From: Echinococcus granulosus
Taxonomy: Eukaryota; Platyhelminthes; Cestoda; Cyclophyllidea; Taeniidae
Direction: 5' to 3'
NCBI RefSeq assembly: GCF_000524195.1
Contig: NW_020170414.1
Span: 205,238-269,237, forward strand
Length of the DNA stretch: 64,000 nucleotides
Made by a program: the position numbers and the translations under genes. Of the stretch, positions 11,596-24,240 are shown piece by piece. Position 1 is the first letter of the stretch. Every line of letters begins with the position of its first letter. The notes below the pieces were generated by a model. It was not told the origin of the DNA, ran no database searches, and was given only the letters and a program-made list of their open reading frames with translations.

Positions 11596-14500
11596 CTAAG
11601 GTGACTCGACGTAGGAGCACGCTGGTGGGTGCACCATTCCGAAGATGTTTAACTCGTAGAGGCTGCATATCACGAGGAAGAGAATGTAGGTGATCATTAA
11701 CCCCACACCGTAGGGTTTAGTCAGTCGCCAGCGATTCAAATGCGTTGCGCCGAGGAGAATCAACACAGTGACGAAGAGAGTCAATGTGGCATAGGTCAGG
11801 CCTGAAGGTAGAAATGGCAAGAAATAGTGGCAGCAGAGGCATCACTAATGCAGTAGACAAGGCGTTACCTTGCGAGTAGATTACTACGGGTCCACCAATA
11901 ACCATACTGCGCACCAACCAGGGAAGTCCCATACAAACGAGGATGTCAAAGATGTTGCTTCCCACCGCGTTGGAGATAGCCATATCACCCTCACCTGAAA
12001 GTTCACTCAAATAGTAGTCAATGAGGCGGCCAGGACGGTTGAGTCTTAATTTTTTTTTGCTACTTAAAATCCATGCATAATGCAGGCTTAATCATTTGGT
12101 ATTCTGTTCAACTTGATGGTTAACTACGCAAGCCCGTTAGTTCTTGCCGATCATACTGGTGTAGGGAGGACATGGAGTGCTACATCAGTGCCAACGGCAA
12201 GTCGAGTTCGACCTAGAGGGGTGACTTTTTGATTTCGGCGCCTGATCGCCAAACTTTCACGTCACAGAAGAACGGCATCCGTTGCGGATGCCTGCATATC
12301 CAAAGACCCCGAGCAGAACAGTGAGAATGACGTCTGCCTTCAACAATGACCCCAACCTTGCGTCCTGCAAGAAGGCCGTTAACAATCGAAGGGAAGTCAG
12401 CGAATCCACCTCCCCACTATGCAGTTCACAAGTAAGAGGCAACTCCAGATAAGCTCCAATCACCAAGGCATATCACAGACCTTGGGATCAAATGTCCTCT
12501 TAGCCACATGATGATTTAATGATTGCCATTTCTGCCCCATGGGTGTCTCTAAAACACGGACTATGTTGTTATGGCCGATGTAGAATGTTGGCGGAGGAGG
12601 AAGAGAAAGGAGTTTTGAGTGGTTTACTATTATGTGTAGCTGTGGGTGTAACCAAGGCAGTCCACCGCATTTTGTAGGCTGTACTTCCGTTTTGTGGCAC
12701 TGTCCTCCGGCCATGCTTATAGCCGCTCAGCCATTCCGTGTGCCAATAATAAATCCTCCTTCTTACCGCTATGGCTCATTACGACTCAATAGGAGACTCG
12801 TGGCACTATACAAGTGGTTTCTATGTTATATTATAGTCTGTTACAAGTGATTTGCATCGATATTCTTTTTCCTGGAATTTTAAAACTAATATTTATTAAC
12901 TTTTTGACACAAAGTGACTAGTAGGATCAATGCTACTGAAATGGGTAAATTAGTAGCTTGGGTAGCTTAAAAACCAAATTGATGATTATTTCACATTTAG
13001 ATTAAGGGCAATACTTTGTTCATTAAAAGTAATCTTGTTTAAACACAGGTAACTCCATGCATCAGTATAAGGTTCAAAATGCAGCCTCGCATTGAGCCAC
13101 AAGCGTCAGGATCGAGTGAAAAAAAGTACGTAGCTGAACAGAACATACCTTCGCGAACCACAATGACGGAGGTAATCGCGTCTGGGACACTAGATCCAGC
13201 AGCTATGAAGGTTAGGCCCATAATCGTGTCTGGAATCCCCAAGGTCACACCTAAAGCAGGAAGCTTTCTTTGCCAAAGCAATCACCTTATAGTAGGAGGC
13301 AGTGGCAGCTTAATGTTGAAAACGGCATTCATCTGGCTCGTAAGCAGTTTACCATCCCCAATATTACCAAAGCGTTTGCAAGCATAACGATTCTGCCCGT
13401 GATTGGATCACCAAGATTCTTCGTTCCATTGCCCATTTTTCCACATACCGTATTAAAACATTTAAAAAGTATTTAAAAACTCAAATGAAGTGAAGTTTCA
13501 GTAAAGTAGTCCAAGCCAGATAAAAACAACCCTGTTGATTCTCAGTAGATCACTCAAGGAGTTTTAAAAACACAAGTTTTTGATTACAAGTGATCATAAT
13601 TGCAAAGTGGTATTGTCGTGATTCAAATTACTGGTCGGTAAGCTAAAAAGTGGATGTACACAACTACAGATTAGGCTAACACAGTTAAGCCTGGCGGATA
13701 CATTGTGTGCGGATTGTGCGTTTTATCGGCCCTCTTCATTAGTTTGTCAGACCTCTACGTTAGTGACAAGGCCACCTCTCCACAAGGGACTTTAGAGGCA
13801 ACTTGGATGCTGAAATCCAATTTAAGTAGGTGAGCTTATTGTCCCACACCATGGAAGTCGAACCCCTGAGTTGGTTCGATGTTTACTGGACACAATTTAT
13901 TCCCAATTTAAATAGTTTTTTAACATCGAGTGAAATCTATGCTGCGATAAATCGCGCCCAAAACACGGGGCCAATCGATGGCCGCGTAAATGCCCAGTTG
14001 GCAGCTTATTGGCTAAGCAGTGGCCAATCAAAATGAGGCATACCTAGAAACGAAAGGGAGGGTAAAATGGAAAATGCATTTACTCCAACAAAACACAGGC
14101 AAGGAGATGGTAGTCTTCCAATCGCTAATTAGCCACAGCCAGAAAAGTAAAGATGGCATGCTATTCCTATTTTTAGACCAATAGCAGACTGGGACAAGAC
14201 TTCAATTAACGAAATTAATTTCAAATGTATCGTGTACTCCGAATTGCATCCATCAGCATGGGTGAATAAAACAGCTCACAACATCGTACTTTTTCGCCAG
14301 AGTATGCTATGGTTACTAGACCAAAGGAACAGCTTAACATGAGGAAAATCATCCAATCAAAATGAAGGTATAAAACTTGACAAATTCGATGGGGATTCGT
14401 TTTTCTCTTTTACTTTGAGGGGAAATTCGGCAAATACAGTTTACCTAATCACGTCGTAACTTACTACACAGTGGTTAATCACATGGCGTAGCACAAATAA

Positions 14501-17500
14501 TAACGAATACTTTGCGTGAATAGAGAAGTTTTACTGCACATTACGGGTCATTAGGGGAGAGCGGAACAGAGCTAAATGTGGTACACTTTCTCGCGCACAT
14601 CAGTGCCTAGTGTGACGGAGGAAAAAATTACTATAAAAGCGAGGGGATCAGCACACAGGTAACCAATCCGATAGCTACCTAGCTATCTCATTACATAATA
14701 TGCGTGAAGCCCACCCTATTCCGTCCGTCTTGTGAATTTCTACGCCCACGTAACACGTAGAAATAAAACCGAGGATTTATAACATTCTGCAGAATTGTGA
14801 CTTTTCAGTACTCTGCAGTCAATTCAATCTCCAACTCACCAACAACCGCGATCATCCACATCATAAAGATGGTGAAGACACCAATCCAAAAACAGGAGAC
14901 CAGAAATGCAATCCAATGCCCTTGCCAACGCCGCCATCGTGGAGATCGGCTGTCGGGTGTGGTGAGACAGAGGCAGAAGCGAATGGGCCAGGCGAGGATG
15001 TAGTAGATCCACCGCATCATCGATGTCCCCTTGGGTGGGAAGGCCAGAGGCGCAAGACAGATTTGGGCAAATGTTCGGGGATCCGAATCCCCTGTGACGC
15101 CACCAGTTAGTTGCTCCTTGCTTTGAAAAGTCGGTGCGATGGCTGTCTCTGGATCACTACGAGGTACTGCGGCAACATCTGTGAAGGGGTTTTGAGGGAT
15201 ACTTTAATCAGAATCTCTAAACGTTTCTAACCATGGGTTCTGGCTCAGAAATCTGCGCCGAGTTAGCTAGGAAATACTTCCTTCTTCTCCAATCTGTTAA
15301 TGTATTACTACTTTGTAAGAAGGTGAGCCTAACGACAGTCAAATTTCAATGCGAAAGAGGATATTCAACGCTCAACTCGTTATAAAAAGAGACTTAAAAT
15401 GTCACGATTTTCCATGTGTGGTTGAATGCCAGATCCGCGGGGATGCGCTAGAATTGCCATTGCCACCAAGATCGAGGAAGGAGAATCGACCATCGGCACC
15501 CAGATATGACACCAAAGGTCGTTGTTTGTGTTTTTTTTGACAAATTCAAGCCAGAAAATGTAATAATCCTTAACCTGAGAGCAGTCAACATCCTTTGTAT
15601 TGCGTTCAACGCAAGTAATCTATTTGCGACACAATATGACGCAATCAGTTACCGCATGTCATAATAGCTGTGACACGTAACTAGGGGTAAGAGCGTAGGA
15701 GCTTCACAGACTTGAGTCTGGAAGCTCACCTGTTAAAGGCAAGTTTTAACAGGTAAATTTCGCCACTTTTGTCAGCATATGGATTCAAGGTTCGCGATAA
15801 ACTGGAAGTTGATACTTTGTTTGACTGAATCTTTCACAAAGCACCGAAGGAATAAGAGACTTGAAAGAACATCTTCTGGGAGGAGGGTATTTTCAATTCC
15901 ACTCTGGAAGGGATGGTCGGTATGCCGTCCATTGCTGAAGGCGATGTCTTTGAGAGTCTATTTCCAGCTGGAACTTACACATCATCGAGCATACCGCGAG
16001 TCGATACAAACGTCTAGAAGACCAGCTGAAAAAATCGTAAACTACCCAAGCCTAGGCTTCAATTCCAAAAATCAACGTTAGTAATAATCCCAGCAACTTC
16101 CGTGCATGACTGAATTTCTGCAAGACCAAATTCAACAGGCTCCAATGCTTCCTCACTGAATGGCTTTCCTCTTGTTGAATCTACTTGGGTTGCTCCTCTG
16201 GGGAAAGGTATAAAACATTTCCTAGGACCATTTTTGCAGATTCCAATGGTCACCTCTGTTTATAACAATAAGCCTAGATCTACACAGGGAGAAAAGAGCA
16301 ACCCAATGACCAAAATGTCAATAGATCTAAATTCATGAAAGAAGGAAAGGTGTCAGCACTCAGCACCACATCCAATTTTCCACTGGCGACCTCAACCCGC
16401 TAAGATTAGGATCAAATCAACAGAATAACAGCGATTCTAGGTGAGAAATCAACCCAGCATTGCATACGTCTAGACCCATCCATAAAAAGGACACTGCTCC
16501 TTGGCATGGAAACCCACCAAAGGTCAGTACCTCCAACAAATCTGGATCCAAGTCTACAGAGATTCGAACCCCTTTCTAATAACCATAGCGATCCTGAAAA
16601 CGAAGATTTGTAAGCATTTGACATTAAATAAACCCTTTATCAAGTCTGGAAACACATTCATTGAGGACTCGGCTCACCTTCAATGACTTCATGGGAGCTT
16701 AGATGATTTATCAACTCAGACTCATCCGCCTCCAGTCGAGAGTAATTGGCTAGAGGTGTTTCAGAAGACTGCAAACCCATTGTCTCGCCATACTTGCCAC
16801 CGAATTTGCCCGAACTCTGTGCCGCGATCTCCACATTGCTCACCTCATCGTGTAGCACTCGGGGACAGATGTTGCGATGGGAGAGACACCAGGCGTTCAG
16901 TAGTACGTCCAGGCGTCGATTGAAATGCATCAGAGAGATGTAGAAACCATAGAAGAGGAGTAGAATTAGAGCTTCGTACCTGAATTTGGAGGAGACCAAC
17001 AATCGGTGATAGAAAGACTGTGAGCAAATTATATTGCCAGATAATTCCGTCATTGTGATTTTGCTGGGCGGCATGACATCCAGGTCATGACAGCAGCCCC
17101 TCACTCCCAGTATTATGACCTCTTTCGACTTCAGGGAGGACTTGGAGCACTATAAATCATCATCAGCATCTGCCATTCCTTTTTAATCTCATCAACCGTC
17201 TCAACGACGGAGTTAAATAAACTTAGACCCAGCCTACCACCTACGTTTCTATTTCACATTCTTTACTCATTATTCAGGATTCTAATTTATAAGTAATTGT
17301 CTGAATACAAGGCCAGTACAGATGATGAGGGTGAATCAGTGCTTTCCATCATCCTTAAACACAAACCTCCCAACCAGTCAGTTCGCATGGCATGAGGTCT
17401 TTCAGTGTCTTTTGGAGATGGAAATGCAACTTTCTACAAATTAGCTGATCCCGACTCATTTTCACGAGAAAGAAGTTGTCTCAGGTAGTTGGTATTTAAG

Positions 17501-20500
17501 CTTCAGCAGGTGAACAATTCCATCTACAGTCCACTAAACGCACACACACATGGAAAGGTAAGTATAGTCTCTTGAGTAGTGTGGGTTGGTGGGTCGCCTG
17601 AATTCATCCCCTTAGCGAATCTCAGCAAACAATCCCTTCCCAAAGGCACACTATCCAACGCGAAAGACGTGAAAAACAGCGGATTGAAGAATGGTTAGTA
17701 AAAGCCAGCGCCATCCTCTGATGCATAGCATGTCGCACTCATTTGCCTTGTGATTGTCACGACTTCCTCTTCGCGGTTAATGCAAACGTAAACGGACTGT
17801 CGTATTATTCTTCACGTTGAACATTGTTGGCAGCTACATTGTTGAAGGCACCTCTTGACGGCTAAATGTTGATTTACATTAATCCAAAGAGACACGTAAT
17901 TTTCCACTTTAATTGACATTTCATGACCCTACTGAACGTGGCCACACATCCACCGTGGAGTGATTAACCACCCGTATCATGTGACGCATTAAAATCCATG
18001 CCTGGACGGTGCGTTCCGTGACCGCCCAACACATTTTCGCCGAATGCGAAGTCGATTCTACAAGAAACTTCTGAAACTTTGAAACCCCAACCACATCCAT
18101 CAAGTGCTCGACCGAGATTTTTTGTGCATAAGGGTTCAAAATATTGGGAGGTAAAGACTAGCGTACTAAAAGACTGCGTTATATGGATCTGCGGCTAACA
18201 ATGCATGTGTGTACAACCGCCTGTACTTGACAAGTTCCCCAACTTCCAGCCGGTTGCTGTGATGAGCTGCGCCAAAAAGTTGCCCAAAACTTTTGTTTAC
18301 CTACTTTTTAAAAGGGGTTGCGTGTATGGCCAGGTTGTATGAGTACACACCATGCCAACGGCGTAGTGACAAGTTGGCTTGGCTTGGACCGACTCACCAG
18401 TAAACTTTTTCATCGACAATGACCGAGGCGAGAAGGATGATTGACACGAGATAGAAAGTGCTGTCACGAACGAGTGGCCACCAGTTGAGGTATATTATCT
18501 GGCGTTGGGAGAAAAGGCATAAAAAGGTTAGAATTTCTTTTTATAGGCAAAGCAGAATTATACCTTGACGATGATGCATAAAAAACAGACTAGGTGATCT
18601 TGAAGAGGAATCCCACTAAGAATACCTAGAAGTTGGAAAATATTGAAGTAATAAGTAAGTACTATTGTAACAGTTTGACAATTTGTTTAATGCTTCGTTT
18701 TGATTTCGCGGGCATTTAAGGCTCCACCTATGTACTTCCGCTGGGCGGCATGACCTCTAAGTCATGCCAATGGCCCCTCAGTCTTCCCGGACGTCGGCAA
18801 TACATTTTCTGTCCTAATGTTATGACTTCTTTCGTCGTTAGGATAGATTGGGAACGCCACATTATAACCAGAAAGAGGAAGATAATTTAAATTGGAGAAA
18901 AAAGAATAATCAGCACACCTCTTTACTGAAAAGCGCACAAACGCTGGTAACGAACATGACATTGAAGTCGGCGGAACCGACTACAGCTCCCAGACCGATG
19001 TCATCCTAAAATAGAGCAAAGAAATGTCAATAGAAACGTAATCAGGAATATGTGAGACTCGCCGCTAGATTGTTTATTAGATAGAACGGAAGTAAACCTA
19101 ACAAGTGAGCATTAATTTAAAACCTCCCCAATTCTTAAAGTAATTTCGCTCAAAATGCTTAAGTGAAAACCCGAGATATGAGGCAACTTTTTGAAATTTA
19201 AATGACCGAATTATTTGTCCCACTCTCAGTTTTGGTAACGATCCACTACTAAGGGGCTCTGTCAATGTACGTCCGCCAGGCGGTCTGGCCTTCGGGCCAG
19301 GCCCGGAGCCCCAAGCCCTCCTGTACGCCGAAGATACATATTCTGTCCAAGTATTATGCCATCTTTAGTCCTCAGGCAAGTCTCGGGGCACCACATACTC
19401 GCTGATCCATCAAAACTTAAAAGACCATTCCCGCTCGGTTAAGCGTTGTCGTCCCCATCGGAGGGTTTTTAAGGCGGTAAGTTGGTGTCTGATTAAATTA
19501 AGTTGTACGGTCTCACAAACAAGAATCTCAACACTTTACCAAATCGTCGACTACTTCTGCGTTTGCGATTCGAAAATGACAAATAATCTGTACAGACGCC
19601 ATTTCAGAGACTGCTTTTTGTGATAACTCGGCACGACTGCGTTGAGTTTGCCAAAAGACCTTTTTTAATTTTAGGGTTGTAGCAAAAGTCATTTTTGTGA
19701 ATTTTAAGATACCAACAGCCATTCGCGTGAGAAAAAACGTTTATGTAGCCGATTTGATGGCAGAAAAAGTCATAAATGCTTCGAAGCATTGCATTAAAAA
19801 CCCAGATTTAAAGGGAAGTGGAAGGCTTATCTAACGAGAAGAGCGTCGACCCAAGCTGGATTTATTGTTAGGCTTTAACGTTTGTTAAGACGAAGAAATT
19901 TTCATTTGCCAGTTTAAAGGCCTACTCGCAAGTAAAAGTGTATAATGACCTGATTGCGAAACCGTGAGAAGCTTTTACCACATACTTCTGGAAAACACCA
20001 AGCATCTTTTGCTTAGTTTGTTAAAAAAAAACAAATTGTGATGAAAAATGAAACTGGTAGATAATTGAAGCACCAATTATTCAACTTTTAATCTGCGAAA
20101 TAGCTTTATTGTTGACAAAAAACAGACGCTCCGAAAGTTGTATGACAAATATGGTTTGGATCTCTGTTGACAATAATTTACCCCACCCGTATTTAATCAC
20201 TCGCCATTAGATCAATGTACTACTAAGAAAAAAAGAACCACATAAGTGCCACTGTCAAGGGGGAGTTAAACCCCGCTACCAATCGTCAACCTTGAAAACT
20301 ACTCCAATTAAAAGATCCATTTGAGGTTCGTTTAAAAACTACTGTTTTTGATGTAACAATTCACAACACATCCACAGTGCAATCTTATAGCATAGATACC
20401 ATCATCTTGCTCTGGTTTATTCTCTTTGCTTACCCTATGGGGAAAAAAGCACACTGAAAACACATAACTTGCAGCAAATTCCTCCCTATTTAGATAAAAA

Positions 20501-22760
20501 CATTGACAAGGTAAGAAAGTAACCATATCAATGGGTGCATTAGTGCCTAAATAAGTACAACAATAAATGGAAGTAATGTCATAAACATGAAGGAATTGAG
20601 GAAAATGGATGAGAGGATATTGGGGGACGGGCCTATCTCCATGACCACATGAAATGCTACTTTTTCATGATATGGTAAGTATTGGTTGGTTAAATTATGC
20701 ATCTACATCAATGGCGAACTTGTCGTCACAATTTTTATCCTCCATACATGAAAAGAGAGCTGAACGTCTAGTTAAGGCTTCATAGATGACGAGGCTTTTC
20801 CAAACCTCGGCAGCTGCGATTTAGCAATTACTTGCAAAATATACACGGTGATGTTTCAGTGGGTAATTTTTAGCATCAACCTGACTGGAGGCGTCAAGGG
20901 GGTAGCTGACTAGCGCTGGGAAGCAGGTAAACGAGCGTGAGGGTTTGAGGTGTCCTACCAAACGTGTCCGTGGGTAGAATCAGAGTTGGCGTAAATGAGT
21001 ATGAAGGCAGTAACCAATCAAATTTCACCGTGGGAAAGTTTGCACGCACCTCAACTGTGCACACGAGTCCGAGCACGAAGGGTGGATAAATGTGCTTTAA
21101 ATTCACCCATACTGCGCTGCCACCTTATGTTTACGCTATTCATCTCTTAGTCAGCCAGTCCCTTACATAATAGCTCGGTTGGGTGGAGGCAAAAGCCGCA
21201 TCGAGTGACAGTAACAATAATTTACACACGAAAGTCCTTTTTTACCTTGGCTGGCTACCACATGAAGCCAAGTAACCCGAGTTCACTACCCGCATACATA
21301 CTCAATTGTAATTGATATGCTGACAGCTCCTTTCAATCCCGGAGGCACAGCTAAGATAGCCAACAGAACCAATTGTGCTTCAACGGGATCGACAAAAATT
21401 CAAAAAAAGTATACAACTCCAAGGTGATACTCTCTTTGGACGCATCGATCATAAAGGAGGTTTTTTTCACCCAATTAAGTGCGTGAATTATGCAGGAAAT
21501 TATAAAAAAAAACAGCAAGTTCAGCACCAAAACCACTTATAGGCCTCTGTTTTGACCACAAGTACATTCGTTGATGGACAAGTTTAGAAGATTACAAAGA
21601 AACGAATAAGTAATTTTAGGTTGTACAGTAGTCTCAGGCTAATCGCAGACTCAAAGGCTATTTGTGTAGTTGGGGAGCAGAAATGAGGGGAGTGAGGTCG
21701 GTCTTGGAGCCAATTAAAAGTGGCGCTTTTGGGAGTTTGAGTATGATGGGGTACGCCGCGCCGCACCACGTCGCAGCTCTTGAAGCAAACCTCAAAGCAA
21801 ATTTGCCACTTACTGAAGGCGGTAGGGCTTAAATTCTACCTAGCACATTGCCTGTCAAAAACGCCATAGTTAAGAGTGATCCGTTTTAGGCATTTTGAAG
21901 ACAACAAACTATAGATTGTTCAGCATATTTTCCCTTATTGGAAGAATTAACGGTGTTGATTTTCTTATGGATCAAACATGAATGAAATCAGAACAGACTT
22001 GATCCATTTTAAGTTTCATTCCTTTTAAGGAGGGTAAAGCGGTACAAAAGAGTGGAAGCGACAGCAGTGAAATATTCACGTGTAAAAAGTAAACAAAGTC
22101 CCATTGTTTGTATGAAAAATACCGAATAATTGGAACAACGTAGTTAGTTATCCTTGCTTTCGTAAGCATTTAGGTAGCATTTGGGGTAGCACAAATACTT
22201 ACTCGAGCAATAAGTACACCGACAAGAGTTGTGGCCAGTTCAGGTGCAGAGCTACCAGCCGCCATAAAAGTCGCCCCAGCCACGTCCGGCTGCAGACGCA
22301 GGACTATAAAAAGGCGCATAAGACACAATACGCAAACACCAATCACTAACCATCGCAGATGACCTTGAGACAGGGAATGAAGTACTCGTCGCAGACGATA
22401 GCCAGTGCAAGGAACATGTAGGCGGCTGCAAATATGTGGAAGATAACAAGACCCGATCTGCGCTGCTTTTGAGTAAACTGATCGCGTGGGAAGTTATCGA
22501 TAGCTAGAGGTGTACAATTGAGACCTTTGAAGGGAGGAATGGTGGGATTCATTAGCAGAAGGCGGCGTTCCACTGGAAGTTTTTGATCATCTGAAAGAGG
22601 AGTCGTCGATTAAGCCTAACAAACCTTGAACTTCGATACTGTCTCGACCTTCCTGTTGGTATAGAAGGATGACCGCCTTTGAGGTGTAGAAAAGAATAAC
22701 CAGAGCAAGAGTGATCATGCGGTATTTAAACTGCGTTGATTTGGGATCCGTAATCTGCAT
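11596..22760 (-). CDS. K+-dependent Na+/Ca2+ exchanger (SLC24/NCKX family)
   Basis: This is a plasma-membrane cation exchanger that extrudes Ca2+ and K+ against Na+. Ten exons (descending) are phase-consistent and total 579 aa: 22760-22625, 22590-22351, 22303-22203, 19005-18919, 18498-18398, 16979-16678, 15178-14840, 13250-13149, 11994-11869 and 11801-11596. The N-terminal helix is in exon 1. The alpha-1 repeat (exons 3-4) has AGSSAPEL and VVGSADFN; then come LNWWPLVRD and DEKVYW. A cytosolic loop spans exons 6-7. The alpha-2 repeat (exons 8-9) has [11 protein letters not shown] and VGSNIFDI. Both alpha-2 acids that NCKX needs, in PDAIT and IFDI, are present; the latter is linked to K+ dependence. 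Alpha-1 has Asp where Val is usual (SADFN). Introns 1 and 2 are 34 and 47 nt, while intron 3 exceeds 3 kb. The ATG at 22760 is the first in frame, though an upstream exon or a trans-spliced leader site cannot be excluded. Family assignment is very secure; the paralogue is not resolved. Confidence 0.93.
12110..12470 (+). mobile_element. TRIM fragment (LTR end plus internal part)
   Basis: This fragment lies in the last-but-one long intron of the exchanger gene, in the opposite orientation to the intact TRIM. It shows the LTR end as GTGCTACA near 12177-12184, followed by a degraded primer-site-like segment. The internal block around 12340-12400 reverse-complements to the GTTGTTAACGGCCTTCTTGC block shared by all copies. 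The 5' part of the LTR is weak. Confidence 0.5.
15728..15754. repeat. perfect 10-bp hairpin
   Basis: ACCTGTTAAA at 15728-15737 is followed after 7 nt by its exact reverse complement TTTAACAGGT at 15745-15754. It lies in the intron between exons 6 and 7 of the exchanger gene. It may be chance or a relic of a mobile-element end; no function is claimed. Confidence 0.5.
17045..17152 (+). repeat. solo LTR fragment of the TRIM family
   Basis: It shares the GCTGGGCGGCATGAC block, a TATTATGACCTCTTTC block and the end GGAGGACTTGGAGCACTATA with other LTR copies. Located inside an intron of the exchanger gene, just upstream of the exon starting at 16979 (minus strand). Confidence 0.65.
18700..18866 (+). 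repeat. solo LTR of the TRIM family
   Basis: It begins near the CTTCGTTTTGATTTCG block shared with the copy at 54650, then has CGCTGGGCGGCATGACCTC, AATGTTATGACTTCTTTCG and an end near GAACGCCACA. It is intronic, between the exchanger exons at 18498 and 19005. It belongs to a subfamily whose outer end differs from that of the 30-kb elements. Confidence 0.65.
19250..19402 (+). repeat. solo LTR of the TRIM family
   Basis: This copy contains CGCCAGGCGGTCTGGCCTTC, AGTATTATGCCATCTTTAG and the terminal TCTCGGGGCACCACA. Its reverse complement aligns with the LTRs at 30342 and 31134 over most of its length. It lies in the third intron of the exchanger gene. Confidence 0.65.
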
Positions 22761-24240
22761 TTCGGAGAAGTGGATATTAACCAAAAATATCTAAAAAGTG
22801 AAAAAGAACAGCTAGTAACTCGATAACTTCGCGAAGCTTGATCTATGATTGCGAACTGTAAAGCGTGGTATCGACAGTTAAAAAAATTGGGAATTCAACA
22901 AAAGGACGCAAACAACAAAACACTGCTAAAAGAAAAAGGACTAGTAAAGATGTATGTGCCATAAATCAGACAAATCTAAAAGTGAATTTCAAAGATATAC
23001 AGCTTATATCTTCAGTGAAAGGCAATGGGACCAATGTATTACACGTAAAGAAAACAGACACCATTTAGGGCATGAAAATGAAAATTAATCGCCTATAAAT
23101 ATGCTCCTGCCCACTTTGTCAGTAGAATTGGGCGTCAACTCCCAGTGGTTAAATGAAGCACAAACATATCATAAAGCTACTCGAAAATGTGTTCCAATCA
23201 TCTAGAGCCCAAACTCTACAGCAAAAATTGCGACCTTAAAATGGAAATCGTTTACACCACTAGGATAAAATAATCATGCATTCCACCAAAACTGCAATTC
23301 TATTAGAATTATAACTAAATACTATTAAAAATGCGATAAATAGAAAATAATATAAAGCAAGTTACCCAAGTTAAAAACTCATTATGTTACGACAGTCAAG
23401 GCGAAATTGCAGACACAAATGGAAATTTATCCCCAAACGAAATTTAGAAATGGCGACAACTTGACGTTGACATTTCGCAAAGCCTCAAAGCAGGCATCGT
23501 TTTCCGTAGCAAATACTCATCAAATTTATCCAAATGTAACGTATTAAATAACGAGAATTTTTGTGCAAAAGGGCATGCTAATCGATGTCTAATAAATGCC
23601 AAATAAATACATCTGTAACCATGTTGTTATTGTGAACCAAAAAAGTACTAAGTCCAAAAAAGGAAACCATTACGACACACGAACTTACCAAACAGGCATT
23701 GTGCCGGGGAATCCGGACCCGCCGCCAAGGTCAAGGCGCCTGTGTCATACTTACACTCAGCATTTTAAAACGAATGTTAGGGCCCATTTTAGAAGCAAAA
23801 AGCTAAATGCTTGTACGTGTTGAAAATACAAGCAAAGCGTTAACCTGTAAGAGCATTAAAGCCTACATTAACAGATGAAAAGTTTCAGATATTAGGCAAG
23901 ACTTCCAGTAAAAGGCGACCACCAGTGAGGTTTTCTTCCTTTTTTAACAAATTGGGCATCGAAAAGCAATATTTAGTACTGCAATAACTTGGAAAAAGTA
24001 ATACTTTGATAAAACGCGCTTTTTATGGTTTTTAAGTGCTTTCTAATTTGTTATAAATGAGACACAAATATGGGATTTTCTAAGTGCGCCTAGATTGCTA
24101 TATGAGGGGAGCAGCCCCGTTTTATTAAAGTGTTATTTAAATATGCTTTAGCCCTTTTTCGTATTTTATCAGAATTAACTGTCATATTTTAGCCTCTATC
24201 ATTTTATATAATCATGAGCAGGTTTGAACTCATTACATCA
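22761..24240. other. divergent intergenic region, no gene seen
   Basis: This AT-rich stretch separates the 5' end of the exchanger (minus) from the 5' end of the C19orf47-like gene (plus), so it presumably holds both promoters. I could not identify defined promoter elements. Short frames such as 22865-23068 are lysine-rich AT-biased noise. Confidence 0.45.

Noticed and set aside
18564..18625. A possible extra 62-nt exon in the exchanger gene that would add a hydrophobic 20-residue insert
   Set aside because: Moving the previous donor 8 nt downstream to 18919 restores phase and gives CALFSKE joined to IIYLNWWPL, which matches the family exactly without an insert.
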